Of a stretch of 64,000 nt of DNA, positions 17,333 to 25,276 are shown piece after piece. This stretch comes from Caballeronia telluris (GTDB lineage Bacteria > Pseudomonadota > Gammaproteobacteria > Burkholderiales > Burkholderiaceae). The first letter of the stretch is position 1, and each line of letters starts with the position of its first letter. Below the pieces are notes generated by a model. It worked only from the letters and a program-made list of their open reading frames with translations. It made no database searches and had not been told where the DNA came from. The stretch lies in NCBI RefSeq assembly GCF_001544495.1, contig NZ_FCNZ02000004.1, positions 62,001 to 126,000 of the forward strand. Reading direction: 5' to 3'. The position numbers were made by a program, and so were the translations under genes.

Positions 17333-18451
17333 ATGTCTAAACGAAACCCTTATCCACACGAGCAACAATTCCCCGATATCGATGCCGAGGCCCACGCTCG
17401 CTTGCCGCGTCGGAAATTTCTTTCACTCATGGCGGCCGGCGCCGGTAGTGTTGCGCTATCGACGTACGGAGAAGCGGCGAGTGCAGCAACGAGCGTCGAT
17501 GCGACAGCAAAAGCGGCCACCGGCCAGAAGCTGTTCTATGGCATGAACGGCCATATCGCCTGGAACGAAGGCATCTACAGCACGCTGTCAGCCGCCGTGC
17601 AGCTCGCGCAGTTAAGGGATCTGGGATGCACGATGTACCGTGCGGACACGGCAAGCGACGGCATGTCGGAAACGCTCGCGCGCCTGCTGACCGGCGTATT
17701 CAAGGCAGGCGGCGTATCGATTCTTCCCGTGCTCAATGCGCAGTCCGCCGGATGGGACTACACGAGTTCCGAGTCCACCGCCTATTCGCTTGGCTACAAG
17801 CTGGGCGTCGATTGCACAAGACCGCTCAAGGGCCTCGTCAACTACATCGAATGCGGCAACGAACTCGATGTGCAACTCAAGATGCACGGTGACGGCAGCA
17901 GTTCCGCCGACTGGAACCCCGCGTGCTGGGGCTCGTTCCGTGGCGTGATTCGCGGCATGATCGACGGCGTGAAGGCAGTCGATCCGTCGATTCAAGTCGG
18001 CGTCAACGTCGGCATTCCGATGGCCTATCGCGCGCTCCAGATGCTCTGGAACGGCATTTCGCCGAACGGCACGGAAAACGGCGCGGGCGGTGCGAGCGCC
18101 TTGCGCTGGGACTTCACGACCTATCACTGGTACAAGAGTTCATACGACATTCAACGCGCCGGCAGAACCGCTTCGATCGACGTGCTTCAGATCCTCAAGG
18201 ATTCCTTCGGCGTGCCGATCTGGTTGACCGAATGGGGCTGGTCCGGTTCGAAGGACTCGCCGGAATCGGCGGCCGAGTACGTGACGAGCGCACTCACGCA
18301 GTACAAGTCGATCAAGGACAAGTACGACATCCAGTGCATCATGATGTACTGCATCATTGACGACAAATACGGCCTGATCCGCCCGGACGGCGTCTCGCGC
18401 AATCCCGCCTATTCCGCGTTCAAGCGATTCGTCGAAGCGAATCCAGTCTGA
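17333..18451 (+). CDS. Tat-exported clan GH-A glycoside hydrolase
   Basis: This secreted protein (372 aa) has a twin-arginine signal (LPRRKFLSLMAAGAGSVAL, Arg 26-27) after an unusual 25-residue leader, with Ala-rich cleavage at about residues 48-52. The mature part looks like a (beta/alpha)8 glycosidase of clan GH-A. The acid/base Glu is in the Asn-Glu pair of IECGNELD (about residue 177) and the nucleophile is in WLTEWGW (about residue 300). The closest idea is GH39/GH5-like enzymes acting on exopolysaccharide (PslG-like), but the family number is inference. It is monocistronic, with a long AT-rich upstream region and a strong hairpin downstream. Confidence 0.75.
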   Translation: MSKRNPYPHEQQFPDIDAEAHARLPRRKFLSLMAAGAGSVALSTYGEAASAATSVDATAKAATGQKLFYGMNGHIAWNEGIYSTLSAAVQLAQLRDLGCTMYRADTASDGMSETLARLLTGVFKAGGVSILPVLNAQSAGWDYTSSESTAYSLGYKLGVDCTRPLKGLVNYIECGNELDVQLKMHGDGSSSADWNPACWGSFRGVIRGMIDGVKAVDPSIQVGVNVGIPMAYRALQMLWNGISPNGTENGAGGASALRWDFTTYHWYKSSYDIQRAGRTASIDVLQILKDSFGVPIWLTEWGWSGSKDSPESAAEYVTSALTQYKSIKDKYDIQCIMMYCIIDDKYGLIRPDGVSRNPAYSAFKRFVEANPV

Positions 18452-18462
18452 GCATCGCGAGG

Positions 18463-18497
18463 CGTGAAGCGTCGGCGAGCGTCGCCGGCGCTTCACG
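18463..18497 (+). terminator. hairpin after the glycoside hydrolase gene
   Basis: A nine-pair outer stem (CGTGAAGCG/CGCTTCACG), one mismatch and a six-pair inner stem (CGGCGA/TCGCCG) close on a GCG loop, 11 bases after the stop codon. It is a very stable structure without a T-tract and most likely forms the 3' end of the transcript. Confidence 0.55.
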
Positions 18498-18657
18498 TCC
18501 GGCCAATGTGTCACGACTCGCTGACACTCTGTTCCGCGCGACGCGTCGCGAGTGGCCATCGTGCGCGCTGCCTGCGTCATTGGCATTGTCCTTGCATCGC
18601 TTGCCCTTTCGATCAGCGGGTCATCGAAGCCGCACGTGAAGGACACAGGAGCCATCC

Positions 18658-19191
18658 ATGAGTAACGATCTGACATTCCGCGCTGGCGAAGCCACCGTCT
18701 TTGCCGCGCCCGGACAGGCGACCGACGCCATGCCGGAGATCCTGATCGGCCGCGTCGACGGTCCGGTCGGTCACGCTTTCGCCAACATGATGGCGCAGAG
18801 CAAGGGACACACGGCGATGTTCGCGATCCGCGCCTGCAATCAGATGGTGCGCCCCGCGACGATGATCGTCCCGAAGGTCACGCTTAAGGACATGGCGACG
18901 ATCGAACTGTTCGGCGGCGTGGTGCAGTCGGCGACGGCGGACGCCGTGGTCGATTGCCTGATCGAGGGCATCCTGCCGAAGGATCAGGCGAACGACCTGT
19001 GCATCATCAGCCTCGTGTGGATCGACCCGCTTTGCGTGACGGACCCGAATCTCGACAAGAAGGACATGTACAGCACGAACTACGAGGCGACCAAGCTCGC
19101 GATCCAGCGCGCGATGAACAACGAGCCGAGCGTCGATACACTGATCGCAAACCGCCATAGCATCAAACACGACATGGACGACTGGAGTTAA
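18658..19191 (+). CDS. formaldehyde-activating enzyme family protein (Fae-like)
   Basis: The protein (177 aa) aligns over its whole length with Fae, which condenses formaldehyde with tetrahydromethanopterin. Family landmarks are GHAFANMMAQSKGHTAMFAI, KVTLKDMATIELFGG, then IEGILPKDQANDL and NYEATKLAIQRAMNNEP. Compared with Methylorubrum Fae from memory, the catalytic His in its AHIDLIIG segment appears as Met 25 (AMPEILIG) here. An additional insertion (PLCVTDPNLDKKDMYS) precedes the conserved NYEATK. Activity is therefore uncertain; it may be a Fae paralogue with another role such as binding or sensing. No methanopterin pathway genes are nearby. ACAGGAG precedes the start. Confidence 0.85.
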   Translation: MSNDLTFRAGEATVFAAPGQATDAMPEILIGRVDGPVGHAFANMMAQSKGHTAMFAIRACNQMVRPATMIVPKVTLKDMATIELFGGVVQSATADAVVDCLIEGILPKDQANDLCIISLVWIDPLCVTDPNLDKKDMYSTNYEATKLAIQRAMNNEPSVDTLIANRHSIKHDMDDWS

Positions 19192-19282
19192 GCGAGCGCG
19201 CGCCACGATTGCGCTGGTGTTGATACCATATCCATCCTGCCGGACCGCCGGTCCGTGAACAGGCTGCATCGCGTATCGACAC

Positions 19283-19786
19283 ATGACCCAATCCACCGAC
19301 TATCACCCGCCCACCGACGAAGCCGAACTGCTGCTGAAATGGATCCGCCGCGCGCGCGAGTCGCAGGCGAGCCATTACGACATGGCCGACCGCCTGCACC
19401 GGCGCGGCCGCTGGCTCGGCATTGCGGTCATCGCAATTACTTCGCTCATCGGCACGTCGGCGTTTTTGTCGCTGGTCGCGACGGCGGTGTCGTCGTTGCT
19501 GCGGGCGGCCGTCGGGCTGACGAGCGTCGTGGCGGCCGTGCTCGCCGCGCTCCAGACCTTCCTGCGCTATGAGGAACGCGCCGAGCAGCATCGCGCGGCG
19601 GGCGCCCGTTATGGCGCGGTGCGTCGCAAGCTGGAAGCGATCCATGCCGGCGACGCCGATGCCCGCGACGGCCACTATCTGAGCTCGATCCGCGAGGAAC
19701 TGGACCGGCTTGCCGAGGATGTGCCGAACGTGCCGACCGCGTATTTCCAGCGTTCGTGCGCGAACTTGCCGAGCGTCGCGCAATAG
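19283..19786 (+). CDS. SLATT-type two-transmembrane protein
   Basis: This is a membrane protein (167 aa) with a cytosolic helical N-terminus (about residues 1-45), two hydrophobic spans at about residues 47-65 and 72-93, and a charged C-terminal helix (LRYEERAEQHRAAGARYGAVRRKLEAI). It matches the pattern of SLATT domains, 2TM proteins predicted as pore-forming effectors in nucleotide-signalled defence systems (SMODS/SLOG-associated). No nucleotidyltransferase or SLOG sensor is beside it. The next gene, DNA polymerase IV, starts only 19 bases after the stop, so the two probably share a transcript. Function is inference. Confidence 0.7.
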   Translation: MTQSTDYHPPTDEAELLLKWIRRARESQASHYDMADRLHRRGRWLGIAVIAITSLIGTSAFLSLVATAVSSLLRAAVGLTSVVAAVLAALQTFLRYEERAEQHRAAGARYGAVRRKLEAIHAGDADARDGHYLSSIREELDRLAEDVPNVPTAYFQRSCANLPSVAQ

Positions 19787-19805
19787 CATCGCGGCAAATC
19801 CGGAC

Positions 19806-20978
19806 ATGAGCGCCCCGACCCGCCGCATCGCGCATCTCGACATGGACGCGTTCTTCGCGTCCGTCGAATTGCTGCGCTATCCCGAGTTGCGCGGCGAGGC
19901 CGTCGTCGTCGGCGGCGGCCACCGCGCCACGCCGACCGTCGATGAAAACGGCACGCGCCATTTCGTGCGGCTGCGCGAGTACGCGGGCCGCGGCGTCGTG
20001 ACGACCTCGACCTACGAGGCCCGCAAGCTCGGCGTCTTCTCCGCGATGGGCATGATGAAGGCAGCGCAACTCGCGCCCGACGCGTTCCTCTTGCCGAGCA
20101 ACTTCGATTCGTACCGCCATTACTCGGAGCTGTTCAAGGACGCGGTGGCGAGCGTCGCGCCGCGCATCGAGAACCGCGGCATCGACGAAATCTACATTGA
20201 TCTCACCGACGTGCCCGGCGAGACGCGCACGCTCGCGCAGCGCATCAAGCGCGTGGTCGCCGATGCAACGGGGCTCACGTGCTCCATCGCCGTCGCGCCG
20301 AACAAGCTGCTCGCGAAGATCGGCTCGGAACTCGACAAGCCGGACGGGCTGACCCTCCTCACGATGGACGACCTCGAACCGCGCATCTGGCCGCTTGCCG
20401 CGAAGAAGGTGAACGGCATCGGCCCGAAGGCAAACGAGAGGCTCGCGGCACTCGGCATCCACACGGTCGGCGACATCGCCGCCGCCGATCCCGCGTTCCT
20501 TCAGGAGCACTTCGGTCTGAGCTACGCGAGCTGGCTCACGCGCATCGCGGCGGGCATCGACGAGCGCGAGATCGAGACCGAGTCGGTGCCGCGCTCGAAG
20601 TCGCGCGAGACGACCTTCTCGCGCGACCTGCATCCGCGCCGCGACCGCGCAGAACTCTCGGAACGCTTCACCGCGCTCTGCATGCGGCTCGCCGAAGACC
20701 TCGAACGGCGCAATCTCACGTCCGCGTGCATCAGCATCAAGGTGCGGTTCAGCGACTTCCACACGGTCACGCGCGACCACACGCTGGAGCGCGGCGTGAC
20801 CGACGGCGCATCGATCCGGCGCGCAGCCACCGAATGCCTGAAGCGCGTCACGCTCGATCGCAGCATCCGGCTGCTCGGCGTGAAGGCGAGCGCGCTATCG
20901 CAGCAGAGTGCCGATGGCGGCGCGCCGAAGTGGGTGCAGGCGGAAATGAAGTTCGACGCATCCGCCGATCTCGGCTAA
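19806..20978 (+). CDS. dinB: DNA polymerase IV (Y-family translesion polymerase)
   Basis: This is an error-prone translesion DNA polymerase (390 aa). The palm carboxylates are in IAHLDMDAFFASVE at the N-terminus and GIDEIYIDLTD at about residues 119-130. The helix-hairpin-helix thumb segment KVNGIGPKANERLAALGIHTVGDIA follows, then the little-finger domain with SKSRETTFSRDL. A 19-residue segment (GHRATPTVDENGTRHFVRL) between the fingers strands is longer than in E. coli DinB. No beta-clamp peptide is obvious at the C-terminus. The start at 19806 is chosen over a 32-codon extension that overlaps the SLATT gene. Confidence 0.93.
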   Translation: MSAPTRRIAHLDMDAFFASVELLRYPELRGEAVVVGGGHRATPTVDENGTRHFVRLREYAGRGVVTTSTYEARKLGVFSAMGMMKAAQLAPDAFLLPSNFDSYRHYSELFKDAVASVAPRIENRGIDEIYIDLTDVPGETRTLAQRIKRVVADATGLTCSIAVAPNKLLAKIGSELDKPDGLTLLTMDDLEPRIWPLAAKKVNGIGPKANERLAALGIHTVGDIAAADPAFLQEHFGLSYASWLTRIAAGIDEREIETESVPRSKSRETTFSRDLHPRRDRAELSERFTALCMRLAEDLERRNLTSACISIKVRFSDFHTVTRDHTLERGVTDGASIRRAATECLKRVTLDRSIRLLGVKASALSQQSADGGAPKWVQAEMKFDASADLG

Positions 20979-21193
20979 CGCTGGCCGTCTTTGCATGCTC
21001 GGTCTCGCATAAGAGATCGTCTATGCTGTGCCAAAGTTTGTCTAACTATCCCGGCGAGTCACCGGACGCTAAGCTCGGCAATGCGGCGCGCAACGACTGG
21101 CGTGTCGCGACGCGCGCGGACGCAGGCCGTCCGCGCACACGACCAGAAAGCGACGACAGCCGGACCATGCCCCGGCTGCGATAGGCGACCCTC

Positions 21194-22141
21194 ATGAACA
21201 CCACCCTTGTTTATTCCCACGCTGCCTGTCTCGAACACCGGCCCGGCCCGAATCATCCGGAGTCGCCGGAACGGTTGAAGGCCGTGCTCGGCGCGCTGCG
21301 CTCGCCGGCGTTTTCGTCGCTGCAATGGCGCGAAGCGCCGATGGGCACGCTCGACCAGCTCGCGTTGATTCACGAGCGCGACTTCATCGACGACATCGCG
21401 GACATCGCGCCGAAGCAAGGCTACGTGCCGCTCGACGGCGGCGATACCGTCATGTCGCCGGGCTCGTGGGAAGCCGTGATGCGCTGCGTCGGCGCGGCGT
21501 GCGCGGGCGTCGATGCCGTGATGAACGACGAGGCGCGCAACGTGTTCTGCGCAACGCGCCCGTGCGGCCATCACGCCGAACCGGCGCGCGCGATGGGCTT
21601 CTGCATCTTCAATCAGGCGGCGATCGCGGCCGCCTATGCGCACGACGTGCACGGGCTGGAGCGCGTCGCGGTCGTCGATTTCGACGTCCATCATGGCAAC
21701 GGCACGCAGGCCGCGTTCTTCAGCCGGCCCCAGTTGCTCTATGCGTCGAGCCATCAGTCGCCGCTCTATCCGGGCACGGGCGCCGCGTCCGAAACGGGCG
21801 TCGACCACAACATCGTCAATGTGCCTTTGCCGCTCGGCTGCGATTCAGACCTGTTCCGCACCCGCATCGGCGCTGAAATGCTGCCGGCGATTCGCGAATT
21901 CGCGCCGCAGCTCATCGTCGTTTCGGCCGGCTTCGATGCCCATCGCCTGGACCCGCTCGCGGGCCTGCGCCTCGAAGACGACGACTTCCACTGGATCACG
22001 CGCGAGCTGATGAGCATCGCCGATGCGACATCGGAAGGACGCATCGTGTCGATCCTCGAAGGCGGCTACAGCCTCGAAGGACTCGCCAGCGGCACGGCGG
22101 CGCATGTCCGCGCGCTGATGGGTCTCGACGCCGCCGCCTGA
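21194..22141 (+). CDS. histone deacetylase-like family hydrolase
   Basis: This is a zinc-dependent deacetylase/amidohydrolase (315 aa) of the arginase/deacetylase superfamily. It has the N-terminal HPESPERLKAV, catalytic histidines in RPCGHHAEP, zinc ligands in VVDFDVHHGNGTQ and SAGFDAHRLDPL, and the C-terminal LEGGYSLEGLA. These are the full set expected of bacterial HDAC-like enzymes such as acetylpolyamine amidohydrolases and HDAH. The substrate is open; an acetylated polyamine would fit the amine-degrading genes that follow, but that is context inference. The ATG has a GCGACC leader without a strong Shine-Dalgarno. Two hairpins follow the stop. Confidence 0.9.
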   Translation: MNTTLVYSHAACLEHRPGPNHPESPERLKAVLGALRSPAFSSLQWREAPMGTLDQLALIHERDFIDDIADIAPKQGYVPLDGGDTVMSPGSWEAVMRCVGAACAGVDAVMNDEARNVFCATRPCGHHAEPARAMGFCIFNQAAIAAAYAHDVHGLERVAVVDFDVHHGNGTQAAFFSRPQLLYASSHQSPLYPGTGAASETGVDHNIVNVPLPLGCDSDLFRTRIGAEMLPAIREFAPQLIVVSAGFDAHRLDPLAGLRLEDDDFHWITRELMSIADATSEGRIVSILEGGYSLEGLASGTAAHVRALMGLDAAA

Positions 22142-22143
22142 CG

Positions 22144-22185
22144 AAACACCTCTGTGTTTGAAGGGTGGAACGGCCTCGTTCCACC
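22144..22185 (+). terminator. tandem hairpins after the HDAC-like gene
   Basis: Two adjacent stem-loops follow the stop codon. AAACAC/GTGTTT is at 22144-22159. The nine-pair stem GGTGGAACG/CGTTCCACC is at 22164-22185 with a four-base loop and is followed by TTATCCCTT. The second is a reasonable rho-independent terminator. Confidence 0.65.
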
Positions 22186-22286
22186 TTATCCCTTCGCGCC
22201 CTCCGCCCGTCGTCGATTCATGTGATCTTTTTGAATCGGCTCTCACTCGCGCTACCATTCAGTCCCGCCTCATCGCCGTGTCATAA

Positions 22287-22348
22287 CCTGATGTCATGGG
22301 CGCTCCAACAATTCGGGCGTTGTCGCGGCGAATTTGACTCACTATATT
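22287..22348 (+). promoter_or_regulatory. LysR-type operator and promoter, copy 1
   Basis: The block CCTGATGTCATG, five variable bases, then TCCAACAATTCGGG precedes a sigma-70-like promoter: -35 TTGTCG at 22320-22325, 17-base spacer, -10 TATATT at 22343-22348. The same arrangement with identical spacing occurs at 26261-26322 beside a LysR gene. It lies about 145 bases before the substrate-binding protein gene, leaving a leader of roughly 135 bases in which I see no gene. The rest of the 22186-22286 gap shows nothing clear. Confidence 0.7.
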
Positions 22349-22492
22349 TTTTGCTGAAGGCGCATCATCGAAGGGCCGAGGCTCCGGTGCGCGCCTTCCC
22401 TGCGCCGCCGCTCTCGCATCCGGCGACGCGGCGCGACGAACATCGCATTACATCGACGATCTCTTTCGCATAACCGTCTCGAGGACAAAGTC

Positions 22493-23536
22493 GTGATCAA
22501 AAAGCTAACGTTGCGCCCGCTTGCCGCTCTCCTGATTCTGAGCGCCGCGAGCCTCGCGCCCGCCTTTGCCGCCGGGAAGATTACCTTCGTCTCGCAGGGC
22601 GGCACGTATCAGGAAGCGCAGACCAAGGCCATCCTCGACCCCGCCGCCAAGCAGCTCGGCATCACCATCAACCAGGAAAGCATTCCCGACGCGTGGCCGC
22701 AGATCAAGGCGCAGGCGGCGACCGGCAAGCCGATCTGGGACGTGGTCGACACGCCGACCTCGAACTGTCTGCGCGGCGGCCGGGAAGGCCTGCTCGAAAA
22801 GCTCGACTTCTCGAAGATCCCGAATGCGGCCGCGATGCCCGAGAAGTACCGCACGCCCTACTCGGTGGCTTACGAGTTCTATTCGACGGTCATCGGCTAC
22901 AACAAGAAGACGCTGAAGAAGGTGCCGAAGAGCTGGGCCGACTTCTGGAACGTGAAGGACTTCCCCGGCACGCGCGCGTTGCGCAACGACCCGATGACGG
23001 TGCTCGAAGCCGCGCTGCTCGCCGATGGCGTGCCGCGCGACAAGCTGTACCCGCTCGACGTCGACCGCGCGTTCAAGAAGCTGCAGCAGATCAAGCCGGA
23101 CGTGACGGTGTGGTGGACGTCGGGCGGGCAGTCGGCGCAACTGCTGCACGACGGCGAGGTCGACATGACGATGATCTGGAACGGCCGCGCGAGCGCCGTG
23201 CGCAAGGACAATCCCGACGTCGACTTCACGTTCAACGACGGCATCCTGCAGAACACGCAGTTGTGCGTGCTGAAGAACGCGCCGAATCTCCCGGAGGCGA
23301 TCAAGTTCGTCGACGCGGCCATGTCGCCTGAATTGCAGGCGAACCTGCCGCTCTATATCGACTACGGCCCGGGCAATCCGGCGGCGTTCAAGACCGGCAA
23401 GATCGACGCGAAGCGCGCGAGCGAACTGCCGAGCTCGCCCGATAACGCGGCGAAGCAGGCGCTGATGTCGGAAGAGTGGTGGGCGTCGGATGCCGGTGTA
23501 CAGGCGAAGGCGCGCTGGCTCAAGTTCATGCAGTAA
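22493..23536 (+). CDS. ABC transporter substrate-binding protein, PotD-type
   Basis: This periplasmic binding protein (347 aa) starts with a GTG preceded by GAGGA. It has a Sec signal peptide (LRPLAALLILSAASLAPAFAAG, cleavage at about residue 27). The mature part matches the spermidine/putrescine-type extracellular binding family: VSQGGTYQEAQTKA, then TYQ-like hinge elements, WADFWNVKDFPGTRALR and YIDYGPGNPAA. It is separated from its ATPase and permeases (26360, 29613, 30476) by a GMC oxidase and the LysR gene. The shared operator suggests that the two transcripts are co-regulated. The substrate is an amine or amino-acid-like compound by inference. Confidence 0.9.
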   Translation: MIKKLTLRPLAALLILSAASLAPAFAAGKITFVSQGGTYQEAQTKAILDPAAKQLGITINQESIPDAWPQIKAQAATGKPIWDVVDTPTSNCLRGGREGLLEKLDFSKIPNAAAMPEKYRTPYSVAYEFYSTVIGYNKKTLKKVPKSWADFWNVKDFPGTRALRNDPMTVLEAALLADGVPRDKLYPLDVDRAFKKLQQIKPDVTVWWTSGGQSAQLLHDGEVDMTMIWNGRASAVRKDNPDVDFTFNDGILQNTQLCVLKNAPNLPEAIKFVDAAMSPELQANLPLYIDYGPGNPAAFKTGKIDAKRASELPSSPDNAAKQALMSEEWWASDAGVQAKARWLKFMQ

Positions 23537-23579
23537 CGCTCGCCGTGCGGCTCGTGACGCGCCGGCGCATTCCTCGAAC

Positions 23580-25247
23580 GTGATCGACTATCTGATTCTC
23601 GGCGGTGGCTCGGCGGGCTGCGTGCTCGCCGCGCGCCTGTCCGAAGACGCCGGCAAGACCGTGTGCCTCGTCGAAGCCGGCCGCAACATCTCGCAGGCCG
23701 ACATGCCCGCGGCCATTCGCAGCCGCTATCCCGGCCGCGCGTATCTCGACACCGCCAACATCTGGCAGCGGCTCACCGCGCGCATGAGCGCGACGGCCGC
23801 GATGCGCCGCTACGAGCAGGCGCGCGTGCTCGGCGGCGGCTCGGCGATCAACGCGCTGATGGCGAACCGCGGCGCCCCCGCCGACTACGACGAATGGCAC
23901 GCGCTCGGCGCGCACGGCTGGAACTGGACCGCGTGCCTGCCGTACTTCCGCAAGCTCGAAACCGATTGCGATTTCGGCGGCGAACTGCATGGCACGAGCG
24001 GCCCGCTGCGCGTGCAGCGCGCAAGCTGGGCGCGCGTCTCGCCGTTCGTGCGCGCGGTGCTCGGCACGCTCGACGCGCGCGGCCACCGACGTCGCGACGA
24101 CCAGAACGGCGCGTGGGAAGACGGCACGTTCATCGGCGCGATCGGCGTGAGCGAAACGGGCGAGCGCATTCCAACCTCCGTCTGCTATCTCGACGACACC
24201 GTGCGCGCCCGGACCAATCTCACGATCGTGACGGACACGGCTGTCGAGCGCGTCGTGTTCGATGGCAAGCGCGCGGTCGGCGCGCTCCTCGCGAATCGCG
24301 AGGAATGGCGTGCGGCGAACGTGATCGTCTGCGCGGGCGCGATCCATAGCCCGGCGCTCCTGATGCGAAGCGGCATCGGCCCGGCCGCCGACCTCGCCGC
24401 GCTCGGCATCGACGTCATTGCGGATCGCGGCGGCGTCGGCGGCAACCTGATGGAGCATCCGTCGATTGCGGTCTCCGCATTCCTGCCGCGCGCGGCCCGC
24501 ACGCCCTTTCCCGACGAGCATCACGAACAGGCCGTCGTGCGCTTTTCATCGGGCCTGCCCGGCACCGTCCCCGGCGACATGCACGGTGCGATTCTTTCGC
24601 GCTCGGGCTGGCATTCGGTCGGCCACCGGCTGGGGACGATCTTCTTCTGGGTGAACAAGTCGTACTCGCGCGGGCGCGTGAAGCTCACGTCGGCGAATCC
24701 GCTGGACGAGCCCGCCGTCGACTTCGACATGCTCTCCGATCCGCGCGATCTGGAGCGCCTGAAGCTCGCGCTGCGCTTCGGCGCAGAGACGCTCGCCGAT
24801 CCGCTGATGGCGCGGCATCGCGCAACGGTGTTGCCGACGAGCTATTCGCCGCGCGTCGCGAGCGTGGCCGTGCCGGGCATGTGGAACGCGTTCCAGCGCG
24901 GCATGCTTGCTGCGTTGCTGGATATCGCGGGACCGCTGCGGGCGTGGCTCGTGAGGCGCGTGGTGACGCAGGGTGTGACGCTGGATCGACTGCTCGCCGA
25001 CGATGAGGAACTGACGCGCTTCGTCACGCGTTCGGTGGGCGGCACGTGGCATGCGTCGGGAACTTGCCGCATGGGCGCGGCGGACGATCCGCTCGCGGTT
25101 TGCGACGCGCGCGGCGCAGTGCTTGGCGTCGATGGGCTCTACGTGTGCGACGCGTCGCTGATGCCGTCGATTCCGTGCGCGAACACGAATGTGCCGACCA
25201 TCATGATCGCGGAGCGCATCGCCGATATGTTGCGGGGACGTGCGTGA
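23580..25247 (+). CDS. GMC-family FAD-dependent oxidoreductase
   Basis: This is a glucose-methanol-choline family flavoenzyme (555 aa). The ADP-binding Rossmann motif is at the very N-terminus (YLILGGGSAGCVLAARL) and the GMC signature 1 region is RVLGGGSAINALMANRG. The second signature lies around IVCAGAIHSPALLMRSGIGP, and the active-site His is in GGTWHASGTCRMG. The C-terminal NTNVPTIMIAERIAD completes FAD binding. It resembles choline/alcohol dehydrogenases. The GTG start gives exactly the expected N-terminus; no good Shine-Dalgarno is seen. It is cotranscribed with the binding protein 44 bases upstream, so it probably oxidises the imported compound or a derivative. Confidence 0.9.
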   Translation: MIDYLILGGGSAGCVLAARLSEDAGKTVCLVEAGRNISQADMPAAIRSRYPGRAYLDTANIWQRLTARMSATAAMRRYEQARVLGGGSAINALMANRGAPADYDEWHALGAHGWNWTACLPYFRKLETDCDFGGELHGTSGPLRVQRASWARVSPFVRAVLGTLDARGHRRRDDQNGAWEDGTFIGAIGVSETGERIPTSVCYLDDTVRARTNLTIVTDTAVERVVFDGKRAVGALLANREEWRAANVIVCAGAIHSPALLMRSGIGPAADLAALGIDVIADRGGVGGNLMEHPSIAVSAFLPRAARTPFPDEHHEQAVVRFSSGLPGTVPGDMHGAILSRSGWHSVGHRLGTIFFWVNKSYSRGRVKLTSANPLDEPAVDFDMLSDPRDLERLKLALRFGAETLADPLMARHRATVLPTSYSPRVASVAVPGMWNAFQRGMLAALLDIAGPLRAWLVRRVVTQGVTLDRLLADDEELTRFVTRSVGGTWHASGTCRMGAADDPLAVCDARGAVLGVDGLYVCDASLMPSIPCANTNVPTIMIAERIADMLRGRA

Positions 25248-25276
25248 TGCGATGCTTCGGGTATCCGCGCATCACG
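25243..25276. terminator. possible shared stem at a convergent junction
   Basis: A perfect nine-pair stem (CGTGATGCG/CGCATCACG) with a 16-base loop spans the stop codons of both convergent genes, one in each arm. It is a candidate bidirectional 3'-end structure, but the loop is large and no T-tract follows. Confidence 0.35.
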
